This document shows positions 1-9,298 of a DNA stretch of 64,000 nt, piece after piece. Under the pieces are notes generated by a model. The model searched no databases. It was not told the DNA's origin and was given only the letters and a program-made list of their open reading frames with translations. This stretch comes from an uncultured Vibrio sp. (GTDB lineage: Bacteria > Pseudomonadota > Gammaproteobacteria > Enterobacterales > Vibrionaceae): the NCBI RefSeq assembly GCF_963675395.1, contig NZ_OY776223.1, positions 124,001 to 188,000 of the forward strand. Direction: 5' to 3'. The translations under genes and the position numbers were made by a program. Numbering within the stretch: the first letter of the stretch is position 1; each line of letters starts with the position of its first letter.

Positions 1-429
1 TTTTTCTATGTTTGCTTCCATCTGCCCTTTACAAGCCAAGTAATGCGAGGGCGATTTACTGTTGGCGCCAAGACTGGAAACCACAGCGATTCGCTTCACA
101 CCGATCATTTTCATTTGCCTGGCAACGGTTGTCACCAGGTCTACATCAACCTTGCGCAAACTCTCTTTACTGCCGGCTTGTTTGAGTGTGGTACCTAAAC
201 AGATAAAACCGATTTCTGGCGTCAGGTGTTGCTCATCCCAATTTAAAATAGAAAGATCAGCGTCGATCATTGGAACGATTTTTTGCTCAGGATCCGAGAT
301 GCCGGTAAGAGGGCGTCTGGAAAGTGAATATAAGGTGTGTATACCCGGTTGGGAAACTAATTGTGTAATCACTTTGCTGCCAACTAAGCCAGAGGCTCCA
401 GCAATAATCACACAGGTGTTGTTACTCAT
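1..429 (-). CDS. NAD(P)H-binding oxidoreductase, partial at the window edge
   Basis: The minus-strand frame opens with ATG at 429-427 and stays open for 143 codons to the window edge, so the C-terminus is missing. The N-terminus begins MSNNTCVIIAGASGLVGSKV. It has a Rossmann GASGLVG dinucleotide-binding loop and later a V-S-S-x-G-A segment (VVSSLGANSKS) typical of atypical short-chain dehydrogenases of the NmrA/HTATIP2 type. The likely role is a cytoplasmic NAD(P)H-dependent oxidoreductase or NAD-binding regulatory protein; the substrate cannot be inferred. It is divergent from the flavin reductase remnant and cob genes that follow. Confidence 0.75.
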   Translation of the reverse strand, partial: MSNNTCVIIAGASGLVGSKVITQLVSQPGIHTLYSLSRRPLTGISDPEQKIVPMIDADLSILNWDEQHLTPEIGFICLGTTLKQAGSKESLRKVDVDLVTTVARQMKMIGVKRIAVVSSLGANSKSPSHYLACKGQMEANIEK

Positions 430-708
430 GCTTCTTCTCTCAAATGGCAGAAATCGTGTATTGATTGTAGCCGATTTCAATCACTTATACTCAGCTTTTA
501 CCTGGCATGAGAGCGACTACACAAATAGTAGTCGATGCTGCGTCTAAACAGTACGATGTAGCTTTACTGCACAAATCGACACTATTTGGTGAAAAGTTTT
601 CGTAATAAGGAGAAAGTAGGTGAATTACCTTCCGAGAAAGGTACACTATTTTTCTTTATTGTTTGAATTTGCGATATTATTTCGGTTCACGTGTATCAAG
701 GAAGAGAA

Positions 709-873
709 ATGAACGTAGACATAAGCACTCTTGCCCCGACGCAGGTATACCATCTAATAACTCAGGGCGACAGATTGAAAGTGGACGCATTAGCCGTTGA
801 TCCGCTCTCCCGTTTAGGCGGGAGTGAGTACGCCACTTTAGATAAAACTTTCTCAATTGCTCGTCCCCAATAA
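709..873 (+). pseudogene. Flavin reductase-like gene with large in-frame internal deletion
   Basis: A 54-codon open frame with a good Shine-Dalgarno sequence (AAGGAAGAG) before ATG 709. Residues 1-19 (MNVDISTLAPTQVYHLITQ) look like the N-terminus of FMN-binding flavin reductase-type proteins of about 200 residues. Residues 20-54 (GDRLKVDALAVDPLSRLGG...FSIARPQ) look like the C-terminus of the same family. The FMN-binding barrel between them is absent. The two ends are joined in frame, so a 54-residue peptide could still be made, but it cannot bind FMN. It lies 18 bp upstream of cobT and may still matter as its leader. The family assignment is from remembered homologues. The alternative is a genuine small protein. 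Confidence 0.6.
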
Positions 874-891
874 ATAAAAGGAACCGAACAC

Positions 892-1935
892 ATGGACCGC
901 ACTTTCGCCGCTGATATTCAAGCGCGTATTGATAACAAGACCAAACCAGTTGGATCATTAGGGCTGCTTGAAAAAGTCGCTCTGGAACTGGCACTGATAC
1001 AAAGCCAAGATCAAAGCGCAGCGGTAGAACAAATTACAATTCGTCAGCCAACCATGCTGGTATTTGCTGGTGACCATGGTGTAGCCGAAGAGGGCGTCAG
1101 CATTGCGCCTAGCGCTGTCACGCAACAAATGGTCGCTAACTTTCTCGCTGGCGGCGCGGCAATCAACTGTTTTTGCGAGCTTAACCAAATCCAATTCAAA
1201 GTGATCGATTGTGGCATGTTATCACCGATAGAGACGCTGGTACCGGACTTTAAATCGCATCCGAACTTGATAGAGAAACGCCTTGGCAATGGCACTGCGA
1301 ACTTCTCTAAACAAACTGCTATGTCTCTAGAACAAGTGGCGCTTGGTTTGGAGTATGGCGCGAAGGTGGCAGAGCAAGCTATTTTGTCTGGCTCCAATCT
1401 TCTAATGTTTGGAGAGATGGGAATCGGCAACACAAGTTCTGCTTCTGCATTGTTAACCGCACTGAGCCCGCTTGAAGTGGATCACTGTGTCGGACTGGGC
1501 ACTGGCATCAGTCAAGACCAGTTAAATCGTAAGATTAAAGCCGTTGCCCACGGTGTGTCGCGTTGTCACGAACTGGATACGAAAGAAGTACTAGCCCAAG
1601 TGGGTGGGTTTGAAATAGTCCAAATGATTGGTGCATTTTTGGAAGCAAAACGTCTTAAGACGCCAGTGTTAGTTGATGGTTTCATTGTTTCAGTCGCGGC
1701 ATACATCGCCACACTGCTTGATGAAGAGGCGAGAGACTACATGTTGTTTGCACACTGCTCCGAAGAAGCGGGACATAAATTCGTACTGGAATATTTGCAA
1801 GCAGAGCCCCTATTGGATCTTGGCCTGCGCTTAGGTGAGGGAACGGGGGCGGCACTGGCTTTACCGTTAGTCAAAGCGGCAGCGCAGTTTTACAACAATA
1901 TGGCGAGTTTCGAGAGCGCGGGAGTAACCGTTTAG
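892..1935 (+). CDS. cobT: Nicotinate-nucleotide:dimethylbenzimidazole phosphoribosyltransferase
   Basis: Transfers phosphoribose from nicotinate mononucleotide to 5,6-dimethylbenzimidazole, giving alpha-ribazole 5'-phosphate, the lower ligand precursor of cobalamin. The 347-residue length matches the family. The C-terminal motif LRLGEGTGA contains the catalytic glutamate (about residue 316), and [11 protein letters not shown] and [12 protein letters not shown] are characteristic family segments. The start is supported by AAAAGGAAC upstream. It is first in a compact operon: its TAG stop shares its last base with the GTG start of cobS. No cobalamin riboswitch was recognised upstream. Confidence 0.96.
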   Translation: MDRTFAADIQARIDNKTKPVGSLGLLEKVALELALIQSQDQSAAVEQITIRQPTMLVFAGDHGVAEEGVSIAPSAVTQQMVANFLAGGAAINCFCELNQIQFKVIDCGMLSPIETLVPDFKSHPNLIEKRLGNGTANFSKQTAMSLEQVALGLEYGAKVAEQAILSGSNLLMFGEMGIGNTSSASALLTALSPLEVDHCVGLGTGISQDQLNRKIKAVAHGVSRCHELDTKEVLAQVGGFEIVQMIGAFLEAKRLKTPVLVDGFIVSVAAYIATLLDEEARDYMLFAHCSEEAGHKFVLEYLQAEPLLDLGLRLGEGTGAALALPLVKAAAQFYNNMASFESAGVTV

Positions 1936-2735
1936 TGTCAGAAACACCTCATCAAGCAAACACAGGTAGCTGGCATTATCAATGGGAGCTTTTCCTGTTA
2001 GCGGTGAGCTTTTTCAGCCGCTTACCTGTGCCTGCCAATTTGCCTTATAGCGAAGTTCGCATGAATCAAGCCGGGCGATACTTCGCGCTGGTCGGTGTTG
2101 TGTTGGGGGTGCTCTGTGCTGCGACCTTTGCGCTTTTAAGTTTGGTTTTTCCTGATCCTGTCTCGATCGTCTTGACCATGGTATTTAGCCTGTTGCTGAC
2201 GGGCGCATTTCATGAAGACGGCTTAACCGACATGGCGGATGGTATTGGCGGTGGTATGACCGTCGAGCGACGCCTGTCTATCATGAAAGACAGCCGAATT
2301 GGCACTTATGGCGCGGCAACTCTGGTGATGGCCTTGCTGGCGAAGTTTGTTTTTTGGGGCGAGCTGGTTCAAGAGCCGCAATTTTTGTTGATGATTGTAG
2401 TCGCATACACCGCCAGCCGCGCTTTGGCGGCTACGCTTATCTACGACATGCCGTATGTCAGTGACAGCGACACTTCCAAAAGTAAGCCCCTTGCCAACCA
2501 ACAGTCGTCATTAGAAGTGGCGATCCTACTGTTTACCGGTGGCGTTGTTACCTTGTGTCTTGGCGTTACTCAGGCAGCCGTTATTGTGCTGATCTTAGCG
2601 GTATTTCGCTATGGTTTTAAACGATGGCTGACTAAAAGAATCGGCGGATTTACCGGCGATTGCTTAGGGGCTGCGCAACAGTTATCTGAATTGCTGGTTT
2701 ATCTCACTCTCATTGCCTTTTATCACCCATCATGA
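1935..2735 (+). CDS. cobS: Adenosylcobinamide-GDP ribazoletransferase (cobalamin synthase)
   Basis: Integral membrane enzyme that joins adenosylcobinamide-GDP to alpha-ribazole (phosphate), the last step of nucleotide-loop assembly. It has 266 residues, with several hydrophobic helices and the conserved acidic segment FHEDGLTDMADGIGGG near residue 95, followed by MKDSRIGTYGA, both diagnostic of CobS. It starts with GTG overlapping the cobT stop by one base, which implies translational coupling. It ends with an ATGA overlap with cobU. Confidence 0.95.
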   Translation: MSETPHQANTGSWHYQWELFLLAVSFFSRLPVPANLPYSEVRMNQAGRYFALVGVVLGVLCAATFALLSLVFPDPVSIVLTMVFSLLLTGAFHEDGLTDMADGIGGGMTVERRLSIMKDSRIGTYGAATLVMALLAKFVFWGELVQEPQFLLMIVVAYTASRALAATLIYDMPYVSDSDTSKSKPLANQQSSLEVAILLFTGGVVTLCLGVTQAAVIVLILAVFRYGFKRWLTKRIGGFTGDCLGAAQQLSELLVYLTLIAFYHPS

Positions 2736-3265
2736 AGCAACTAATATTAGGTGGAGCACGCTCCGGAAAATCCAAGTTAGCAGAACAAACCGCGCGGCAG
2801 GCTGCTGACGCTCATCACGCTTGTTTACATTACGTCGCGACGGCATTGCCGTTTGATGATGAGATGCGAGATCGAATTCATCACCATCAAAAGCAACGAG
2901 GAAAAGGATGGCAAGAACACGAATGTCCGCTGCATCTTGCTGATTTGCTATTAAGCTTTAATCACGATGACGTTGTTCTGATTGATTGCCTGACACTGTG
3001 GCTGAACAACTGGATTTTCGAACTGGGTGACGAATGCTCAAATGAAAAGTTAGAAGCAGAAGTTCATAAACTGGTAGAAGCGGTGTCTCACTCAAAAGCG
3101 ACGTTGATCTTTGTCTCTAACGAAGTCGGGATGGGCATCGTTCCACTTGGCGCGATTAGCCGCTATTTCGTCGATAATGCCGGCCGAATGAACCAACAAC
3201 TTGCGCACGTGTGCCAGCGAGTTTCATTTGTTGCTGCTGGCTTACCACTCGTACTCAAAGCATAG
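2732..3265 (+). CDS. cobU: Adenosylcobinamide kinase / adenosylcobinamide-phosphate guanylyltransferase
   Basis: Bifunctional enzyme that phosphorylates adenosylcobinamide and then adds GMP, producing adenosylcobinamide-GDP for CobS. It has 177 residues with a P-loop GGARSGKS at residues 7-14. A His-rich stretch RIHHHQ near residues 48-53 aligns with the guanylylated histidine of the family (probably His51). VLIDCLTLWLNN and FVSNEVGMGIVP are typical CobU segments. The start overlaps the cobS stop by 4 bases (ATGA). It acts in the salvage and assembly of cobalamin together with its neighbours. Confidence 0.96.
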   Translation: MKQLILGGARSGKSKLAEQTARQAADAHHACLHYVATALPFDDEMRDRIHHHQKQRGKGWQEHECPLHLADLLLSFNHDDVVLIDCLTLWLNNWIFELGDECSNEKLEAEVHKLVEAVSHSKATLIFVSNEVGMGIVPLGAISRYFVDNAGRMNQQLAHVCQRVSFVAAGLPLVLKA

Positions 3266-3276
3266 GGCTCAATATC

Positions 3277-3897
3277 ATGAAAACGCTTAACATCTATCTC
3301 ATGCGTCACGGTAAAGTGGATGCCGCACCTGGGTTGCACGGTCAGTCGGATTTAAAGGTAAAAGCGTCCGAGCAGCAAGCTATTGCTCAGGCTTGGAAAG
3401 AGCAGGGGCGTGAAGTCAGCGGGATTATTACGTCTACACTTTCCCGTTGCAGCGACGTGGCAGAAATCATCGGCGAGCAGCAAATGCTTCCTGTGAGCGA
3501 AAATTCTGAACTAAGAGAAATGAATTTTGGCGACTTCGATGGTGTGCCGTTTGATATGCTGAGCAACAAATGGAAAAAGCTTGAGTCTTTTTGGCAATCA
3601 CCGTCACAACACACTCTACCCAATGCTGAGAGCCTTAACGCATTTTCACAGCGTGTAACTAGTGCTTGGTCTCAAATTCTCAATGATATCAATGACAACC
3701 TGCTGATTGTCACGCATGGTGGCGTTATTAGAATGATTCTCGCTCATATATTAGACATTGATTGGCGCAACCCTCGTTGGTATTCGACGTTAGCGATCAG
3801 CAATGCGTCAATCACACATATAACAATCACTATTGATGACCAAATCTACGCCTCTGTTCGTTCGATAGGTGTACCTTTGGTTGAGCACAGATCGTAA
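3277..3897 (+). CDS. cobC: Histidine phosphatase, probable alpha-ribazole phosphatase
   Basis: A 206-residue phosphoglycerate-mutase-fold phosphatase. The phosphohistidine motif RHG is at residues 10-12, and the second catalytic His is in IVTHGGVIRMIL. Its place at the end of cobTSU suggests CobC activity, removing the 5'-phosphate from alpha-ribazole phosphate or from cobalamin phosphate. The start at 3277 was chosen because the protein begins MKTLNIYLMRHG, as family members do. An upstream start inside cobU is possible but would add unrelated residues. Family membership is clear; substrate assignment rests on context. Confidence 0.88.
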   Translation: MKTLNIYLMRHGKVDAAPGLHGQSDLKVKASEQQAIAQAWKEQGREVSGIITSTLSRCSDVAEIIGEQQMLPVSENSELREMNFGDFDGVPFDMLSNKWKKLESFWQSPSQHTLPNAESLNAFSQRVTSAWSQILNDINDNLLIVTHGGVIRMILAHILDIDWRNPRWYSTLAISNASITHITITIDDQIYASVRSIGVPLVEHRS

Positions 3898-3910
3898 AAG
3901 TCACGGAAGA

Positions 3911-3956
3911 GGCCAATGTTATTCCCTCTAGCCATTTAAGCAGGGAAGGGTTGGCC
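3911..3956 (+). other. Imperfect hairpin between cob operon and oligoendopeptidase
   Basis: GGCCAA...TTCCCT and AGGGAA...TTGGCC form an imperfect stem of about 15 bp. No T tract follows, so it may be a processing or stability element rather than a classical terminator. Confidence 0.4.
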
Positions 3957-3980
3957 AGATTACATAAAAAGGAAAGATAA

Positions 3981-5786
3981 ATGACCACTCCAAGTTGGGA
4001 CTTATCCATCGCATATCAGGATCTCGCTGATCAGCGAATTCAAGATGACATTGCTTTGGTAGAGCAATGTATTGAACTTCTCAATAAGCAGTCATTGGAT
4101 TGCCAGAATGTTGAAGTGATGCAAAACGCCATTTTAACCAACGAGGCAGCAAATCGCTTAGCACGTACGATTTTTAATTTCGCTAATTGCTATTCATCTG
4201 TTGATTCAAGAAACGCGGAAGCAAAAGCGTTGTTAGGGCGTATGACTCGTATTTTTTCTGAGTTATCGCAAGCATTCAGCGCATTTGAGTTAACGCTAAC
4301 ACACGCGGATGATGATTTTATTGCGCGTGTTTTGAATCATGAAAATACAGATGTTAGTGGTCAGGCGTTCACCATTCAGAACTTAAGAAACCTGGCCGAT
4401 ACTCGTCTAAGCACCGAAGAAGAAAAACTGTTGGCAGCAATGAGTGTGGATGGTAAGTCTGCATGGGGTAAATTGTACGATAATCTGACAGGCTCTCTGA
4501 AAGTGACCTTGGATTACGATGATGGAACCAGTGAAGAACTTGGTTTTTCTCAAGCAGCCAGTATTCTTTATGGCTCAGATTTTCACCGACAGGAAGCCGC
4601 TTGGCGCGGTGTCCAAAAAGCAATGACAACCCACCAAGAGTCCTTTGCTGCCATTCTTAATGCGCTCGCAGGCTGGCGCCTGACTGAAAACAAAAAGCGC
4701 TCGACTAAGCGTGAAGTGCATTTCCTCGACCCAAGTTTGCATGGCAGCCGCATTCAGGCTGAAACACTGGATGCGATGATGGCTGTGGCAAAACAAAACC
4801 GTGGTATTGGTCAAAAAGCGGGTTTACTCATGGCTCAAGTTCACGGCTTAGATGAGATGAAACCGTGGAATCACCTGGCTGCGATGCCAGCACTGAGTGG
4901 AGACGCAAAGGTCTACGCTTTTGACGAAGCCATCGATGTGATTTGTGAAGCATTTGAAACGGTTAACCCTGACATGTCAGAGTTTGTTCGAATGATGGTC
5001 AAGAACGGTTGGATTGACGCCAAGCCAAACGCGAATAAGCGTTTGGGAGCCTACTGTACTAAGTTACCCGCAACACGTACGCCATTGGTATTCATGACCT
5101 GGAGTGGCAGTCGCTCAGACTTGATGACCCTAGCCCATGAATTAGGTCATGCATTCCATAACTGGGTTATCCGCGATTTACCGCTTTGTCAGACCTATTA
5201 CCCAATGACGCTGGCGGAAACCGCTTCAATCTTTGCGGAAAACATCGTTCGCGATCATCTGATTTCAAAAGCTCAAAGTGTCGATGAAAAGTTGGAAATG
5301 CTATGGGAAGAGCTCTCTTCTGCACTTGCACTGATGGTAAATATTCCTGTTCGTTACGAATTTGAAAAAGCATTCTATGAACGCCGCCAAAACGGTGAAC
5401 TGACTGCGCAAGAGTTTTGTGAGTTGATGTCTGAAACTTGGAAAGATTGGTATGGCGATGTGATGAGCGAAGCCGATCCGTATTTCTGGGCAAGCAAACT
5501 ACATTTCTCAATCTCAGGGGTGAGCTTTTACAACTACCCATACCTGTTTGGCTTCCTATTCAGTAAAGGCATTTATGCTCAGCGTGAATCAAAGGGTGAA
5601 AACTTTTACACCGATTACGTTCACTTGCTTCGCGATACAGGCAACATGACCGCCGAAGAGGTAGTAGACAAGCACTTGTCGATGGATCTGACAAAACCTG
5701 ATTTTTGGCAGCAGAGCGTTGCTTTGGTTCAGCAGAAGGTCGATGAATTTGAGCGTCTACTTACTCAACGAGGCGAGCTCGCATAA
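3981..5786 (+). CDS. M3-family oligoendopeptidase (PepF type)
   Basis: Cytoplasmic zinc metallopeptidase predicted to cut short peptides. It has 601 residues, the usual length for the pepF/M3 family. The zinc motif HELGHAFH starts at His386, and the third ligand is likely the glutamate in MTLAETASIFAENI about 25 residues later. C-terminal motifs such as FSISGVSFYNYPYLFGFLFS fit M3 peptidases. No signal peptide is visible. AAAGGAAAG precedes the ATG. It stands alone between the cob operon and astE and is probably transcribed from its own promoter. Substrate specificity cannot be read from the sequence. Confidence 0.93.
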   Translation: MTTPSWDLSIAYQDLADQRIQDDIALVEQCIELLNKQSLDCQNVEVMQNAILTNEAANRLARTIFNFANCYSSVDSRNAEAKALLGRMTRIFSELSQAFSAFELTLTHADDDFIARVLNHENTDVSGQAFTIQNLRNLADTRLSTEEEKLLAAMSVDGKSAWGKLYDNLTGSLKVTLDYDDGTSEELGFSQAASILYGSDFHRQEAAWRGVQKAMTTHQESFAAILNALAGWRLTENKKRSTKREVHFLDPSLHGSRIQAETLDAMMAVAKQNRGIGQKAGLLMAQVHGLDEMKPWNHLAAMPALSGDAKVYAFDEAIDVICEAFETVNPDMSEFVRMMVKNGWIDAKPNANKRLGAYCTKLPATRTPLVFMTWSGSRSDLMTLAHELGHAFHNWVIRDLPLCQTYYPMTLAETASIFAENIVRDHLISKAQSVDEKLEMLWEELSSALALMVNIPVRYEFEKAFYERRQNGELTAQEFCELMSETWKDWYGDVMSEADPYFWASKLHFSISGVSFYNYPYLFGFLFSKGIYAQRESKGENFYTDYVHLLRDTGNMTAEEVVDKHLSMDLTKPDFWQQSVALVQQKVDEFERLLTQRGELA

Positions 5787-5872
5787 TATTGTGACAGTGC
5801 ATAAGCATGACGCGAAAAATATTGTGAAATCATAATGATCTTAATCAGGGCTGTGTTAAAGTTCACAGCCTT

Positions 5873-5922
5873 ATACCCAAGTGACTTGAGATGCCATTTT
5901 TATTAGGTTATTTGGGTATAAT
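5873..5922. repeat. Vibrio-type intergenic inverted repeat
   Basis: TTATACCCAA and its near-perfect complement TTGGGTATAA flank about 30 bp downstream of the oligoendopeptidase gene. Sequences beginning TATACCCAAGT are recalled as frequent in Vibrio intergenic regions. The hairpin may also act as a weak terminator. Apart from this repeat and the astE promoter region, nothing else is recognised in this roughly 300-bp gap. Confidence 0.5.
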
Positions 5923-6085
5923 TGATTAAGAAATAAGCGGTTTGTTGCTTGGTTTGAGTGTATGTCTCGAAACGGTATTGGATTTTCGTTGAAAATGTCG
6001 ATTTCTACTCATAAGTGGGATCGCAGCAACAAAAATTCCTTGTACAATTTATTAACATACCCGCCGTGCAATTAAGGAGTAACGC

Positions 6086-7114
6086 ATGACGAAGTCTTTC
6101 TTTCGCCAATCGTTTTTAGCTGATACGTTAGATATGCATGTTGATGTAGAGCCAGCAGAGCTGGCGTTATCTAATGGAGTGACACTAAAACTCTATCAGC
6201 GTGGTGTGCTAGAAGTGGTCCCTGAGAACTACACTCAGGAGACGAAAAACATCATTATCTCAACAGGTATTCACGGCGACGAAACGGCACCGATGGAACT
6301 GGTTGATTCAATGATAAAAGACATTGAATCCGGTTTTATGAAGGTCGATGCCCGTTGTCTATTCATCATCGCTCACCCCGAGTCTACGCTGGCGCATACG
6401 CGTTTTCTTGAGGAAAACCTCAACCGCTTATTCGATGAAAAGGATCATGCTCCAACCAAAGAGTTGGTTATTGCAGATTTATTGAAGTTGCACGTCTGTG
6501 ACTTTTTTAAAGGTACGGACCCTGAAACGCGTTGGCATCTTGACTTACACTGTGCAATTCGTGGTTCCAAACACTACACGTTTGCAGTGAGTCCAAAAAC
6601 ACGCCATCCGGTTCGAAGTCAAGCTTTGATGGACTTCTTGGACAGTGGCCATATTGAAGCGGTTCTGTTATCAAACTCTCCGGCAAGTACCTTCAGCTGG
6701 TACAGTGCAGAGAACTTTAGCGCGCAAGCTCTGACAATGGAACTAGGACGCGTTGCTAGAATTGGTGAGAACGATTTAGACAAGCTTACTGCCTTTGATC
6801 TAGCAATGCGCAACTTAGTTTCTGGAACACAAGCTGAGCATTTGCCTAAGCCGTGTATTAAATATCGTGTCAGCCGTACAATCGTGCGTTTGCATGAGGA
6901 TTTCGACTTTATGTTTGATGACGATGTTGAAAATTTTACGTCGTTTGTCCATGGAGAAGTGTTTGGTCACGACGGTGATAAACCGTTGATGGCTAAGAAT
7001 GATAACGAAGCGATAGTCTTTCCAAACCGCAAGGTTGCCATAGGTCAGCGCGCGGCTCTAATGGTCTGTGAAGTGAAGACTCGTTTTGAAGACGGCGAAT
7101 TGGTATACGATTAA
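6086..7114 (+). CDS. astE: Succinylglutamate desuccinylase
   Basis: Last enzyme of the arginine succinyltransferase (AST) pathway, hydrolysing N-succinylglutamate to succinate and glutamate. It has 342 residues and belongs to the zinc-dependent AspA/AstE carboxypeptidase-like family. The zinc ligands fall in GIHGDET (His63, Glu66) and HLDLHCAIRG; ENLNRLFD is also characteristic. A strong ribosome site (AAGGAGTAA) precedes the ATG. The other ast genes are not in this window, so astE stands apart here, as it does in several vibrios. Two hairpins follow the gene, the second a terminator. Confidence 0.94.
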   Translation: MTKSFFRQSFLADTLDMHVDVEPAELALSNGVTLKLYQRGVLEVVPENYTQETKNIIISTGIHGDETAPMELVDSMIKDIESGFMKVDARCLFIIAHPESTLAHTRFLEENLNRLFDEKDHAPTKELVIADLLKLHVCDFFKGTDPETRWHLDLHCAIRGSKHYTFAVSPKTRHPVRSQALMDFLDSGHIEAVLLSNSPASTFSWYSAENFSAQALTMELGRVARIGENDLDKLTAFDLAMRNLVSGTQAEHLPKPCIKYRVSRTIVRLHEDFDFMFDDDVENFTSFVHGEVFGHDGDKPLMAKNDNEAIVFPNRKVAIGQRAALMVCEVKTRFEDGELVYD

Positions 7115-7150
7115 AACGAAGCTTTCAGACCCATAACAAGAAATATTGTC

Positions 7151-7173
7151 TGCAACGCTTCGAAGTCGTTGCA
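7151..7173 (+). other. Hairpin downstream of astE
   Basis: TGCAACG and CGTTGCA form a perfect 7-bp stem around a 9-nt loop, immediately before the T-tailed terminator hairpin. It probably belongs to the astE 3' end. Confidence 0.5.
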
Positions 7174-7180
7174 ATTTACT

Positions 7181-7219
7181 GAGGCTTAACTGTAAGGTTA
7201 GGCCTCGTTTGTTTTTATC
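7181..7219 (+). terminator. Rho-independent terminator of astE
   Basis: GAGGCTTAAC and GTTAGGCCTC form a 10-bp stem with one G-T pair and a 6-nt loop, followed by GTTTGTTTTT. It ends just before the btuC start. Confidence 0.85.
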
Positions 7220-7226
7220 GGCTATT

Positions 7227-8222
7227 ATGGATTTTCAACAACTTATCCTAAACAAGGAGCGTCGCTGGCGGCGCAATCTTTTGATTATGTCCGCCGTGCT
7301 CATACTACTCTCTGCCATTCACCTGATGGTCGGAGAGATTTTCCTTTCTCCTTTTCAATCGCTTTCCGCATTTGAGCACAAGTTATTAGTGGATTTACGC
7401 TTACCAAGATTGCTGTCTGCCGCCATTATTGGCGCTGCGCTTGCTGTTTCTGGCGCAACACTGCAAGTGCTGCTAGGGAACGTACTCGCAGAACCGGGCG
7501 TACTTGGTATTTCCGGCGGCGCTAGCCTCGCTATGGTATTGGTGATGTTTGTTATTCCTACCTTGCCGACGCCGCTGATTTTTATGCTGGCCGCCATCGC
7601 GGGTTCGATGTTGTTTACCTTAATCTTGGTTTCTATTGCAAGAGTGATGCACCTGACGACCGCACGCTTGTTGTTGGTTGGTGTGGCGTTGGGAATATTC
7701 TCCAGTGCGATTGTGACCTGGGCATTCTATTTCAGCGATGATCTCAGCCTTCGCCAGTTAATGTATTGGCTGATGGGGAGCATTGGTGGGGCGAGTTGGT
7801 ATCAGCATTCCGTAACTTTGGTGATGCTACCTGTTTTGATTTGGCTGTGTTGTAAGGGTAAGCCACTCGATAAGTTGATGTTGGGTGAGATCCATGCCAC
7901 TCAGCTCGGCATCGATGTTCATCAAATGCGTTGGAAATTGATATTAGCGATTTCAATCCTTGTTGGTGGTTCGGTCGCTCTTGGAGGGATCATCAGCTTT
8001 GTTGGATTAGTTGTGCCTCATCTGCTGCGCTTGGCATTTGGTACCGAGAATCGCTACTTGCTGCCGTTGTCTGCGATAGCGGGTGCAGCGTTGTTGGTGT
8101 TTGCGGATATCGGTGCGAGATTATTACTCGATTCTGCTGAACTGCCACTAGGCGTAATGACCACGTCGATTGGTGCGCCTATTTTCATATGGATGCTGGT
8201 GAAGAGTCATGATGCACGTTAA
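7227..8222 (+). CDS. btuC: Vitamin B12 ABC transporter permease
   Basis: Inner-membrane permease of the cobalamin importer BtuCD-F, in the FecCD family. It has 331 residues, about ten predicted helices and family motifs such as [20 protein letters not shown] near residue 55 and [16 protein letters not shown] near residue 250. The start at 7227 was chosen because the protein then begins [15 protein letters not shown] and has family length. An upstream in-frame start would run through the astE terminator. The ribosome site is weak. It overlaps btuD. The binding protein gene btuF is not adjacent. Confidence 0.93.
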   Translation: MDFQQLILNKERRWRRNLLIMSAVLILLSAIHLMVGEIFLSPFQSLSAFEHKLLVDLRLPRLLSAAIIGAALAVSGATLQVLLGNVLAEPGVLGISGGASLAMVLVMFVIPTLPTPLIFMLAAIAGSMLFTLILVSIARVMHLTTARLLLVGVALGIFSSAIVTWAFYFSDDLSLRQLMYWLMGSIGGASWYQHSVTLVMLPVLIWLCCKGKPLDKLMLGEIHATQLGIDVHQMRWKLILAISILVGGSVALGGIISFVGLVVPHLLRLAFGTENRYLLPLSAIAGAALLVFADIGARLLLDSAELPLGVMTTSIGAPIFIWMLVKSHDAR

Positions 8223-8976
8223 GCATATTGCGGTAGGAAACCGACTATTACCATTGTCGTTTGAATGTAACGCAGGGGAGATCGTGCATGTCGTCGGCCC
8301 AAATGGCTCGGGGAAAAGTACGCTGTTAGCCGCGATTTCCGGCACGCTTACCAGTCACGATTCTGTGAGTGGTGAAGTAAGCGTTAATAGCGGAGATTTA
8401 CTCGCGATGCCTCTGTCTGAGCAGGCTTACCTGAGAGGGTATTTATGTCAGCAATCCAGACCAGTATTTAACGTCGACGTATTCCAGTATCTCGCGTTGT
8501 CTTTGCCAAGTGGGGTGAAGATCAGTGACAGCAAAGTGCGCGACGCGGTAAACGCAGTGATTGCGCTGGTTCAGTTACAGGATAAGTTACACCGTAGCAT
8601 TCAGACGCTTTCTGGCGGTGAGTGGCAACGCGTAAGACTAGCGGGCGTCTGCCTGCAGGTTTGGCGCAATATCAACCCTTCCTCTCAGTTGCTAATTTTG
8701 GATGAGCCTGCTGCTCCGTTAGATATCGCCCAGGAGGGGCTGCTTTATCAGCTGATCGCTGAAGTCGCGGCTCAAGGTGTGGGTGTGTTGGTCGCGAACC
8801 ATGATTTAAACCGAACACTAAGGCATGCTGATAAGGTGCTGTTGCTTAGTAATGGCGTGCTGCACTCATCAGGCAAAGCTGAGGATGTATTAACAGAAGA
8901 GGGACTTGGAGAGGTTTTCAACACTCAGGTAAGAAGAGTGATGGTTGAAGAGAAACCGTATCTGCTTTTCGAATAG
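8209..8976 (+). CDS. btuD: Vitamin B12 ABC transporter ATP-binding protein
   Basis: Cytoplasmic ATPase that powers BtuC. It has 255 residues, with Walker [10 protein letters not shown] at residues 30-38, signature [14 protein letters not shown] and Walker [13 protein letters not shown]. The [12 protein letters not shown] segment, as in BtuD of enterics, distinguishes it from general siderophore ATPases. The start overlaps the btuC 3' end by about 14 bases, implying coupled translation. Two adjacent ATGs exist at 8209 and 8212. Together with the cob genes at 892-3897 it makes this region rich in cobalamin functions. Confidence 0.92.
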   Translation: MMHVKHIAVGNRLLPLSFECNAGEIVHVVGPNGSGKSTLLAAISGTLTSHDSVSGEVSVNSGDLLAMPLSEQAYLRGYLCQQSRPVFNVDVFQYLALSLPSGVKISDSKVRDAVNAVIALVQLQDKLHRSIQTLSGGEWQRVRLAGVCLQVWRNINPSSQLLILDEPAAPLDIAQEGLLYQLIAEVAAQGVGVLVANHDLNRTLRHADKVLLLSNGVLHSSGKAEDVLTEEGLGEVFNTQVRRVMVEEKPYLLFE

Positions 8977-9007
8977 TGCCTTGGCGCTCAACTAAAAATC
9001 TATTGCA

Positions 9008-9200
9008 GTCATTCCAGCGAGCCTTAGCGAGACTAGGAATCTAATATAAACTTGCCACGGAGTTTTAAGAGCAGCTTTAGTAACGAGGCGCTTGGATAGA
9101 AGATCTTGTTCTGAGACTAAGGAGCGTGATTCAGGGTCTAATTACCGAATGTGCTTGCCGTTAGGAGATTCCTGATGTCGCTAAGGCTCCTCGGAATGAC
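9008..9200. repeat. Palindromic MITE-like repeat, copy 1
   Basis: A 193-bp segment bounded by GTCATTCC and its complement GGAATGAC, with inverted arms GAGCCTTAGCGA and TCGCTAAGGCTC. The left arm nearly matches the reverse complement of the right end of the repeat at 40446-40577. Both share the internal string GGAGCGTGATTCAG. There is no coding capacity. It fills most of the gap between btuD and the next gene. Confidence 0.7.
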
Positions 9201-9218
9201 GGTGACTGGTGAAAATAG

Positions 9219-9253
9219 ATCGCTTATCAATCGATAGAATTAATAAGCGATTA
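9219..9253. terminator. Possible convergent terminator hairpin
   Basis: TCGCTTAT and ATAAGCGA form an 8-bp stem between the convergent btuD and the minus-strand gene. The T tract is weak, so function is uncertain. Confidence 0.35.
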
Positions 9254-9298
9254 TCATTCCCCATCAGGTTCGTTTTGACTCTATCTAACCGTGGAGGC

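Noticed and set aside
62..547. Plus-strand open frame of 161 codons
   Set aside because: It is the shadow of the minus-strand NAD(P)-binding protein gene, which has clear Rossmann motifs.
599..890. Possible cobalamin riboswitch before cobT, also considered before btuC
   Set aside because: The conserved B12-box (GCCACTG-type) and surrounding helices were not found in either leader.
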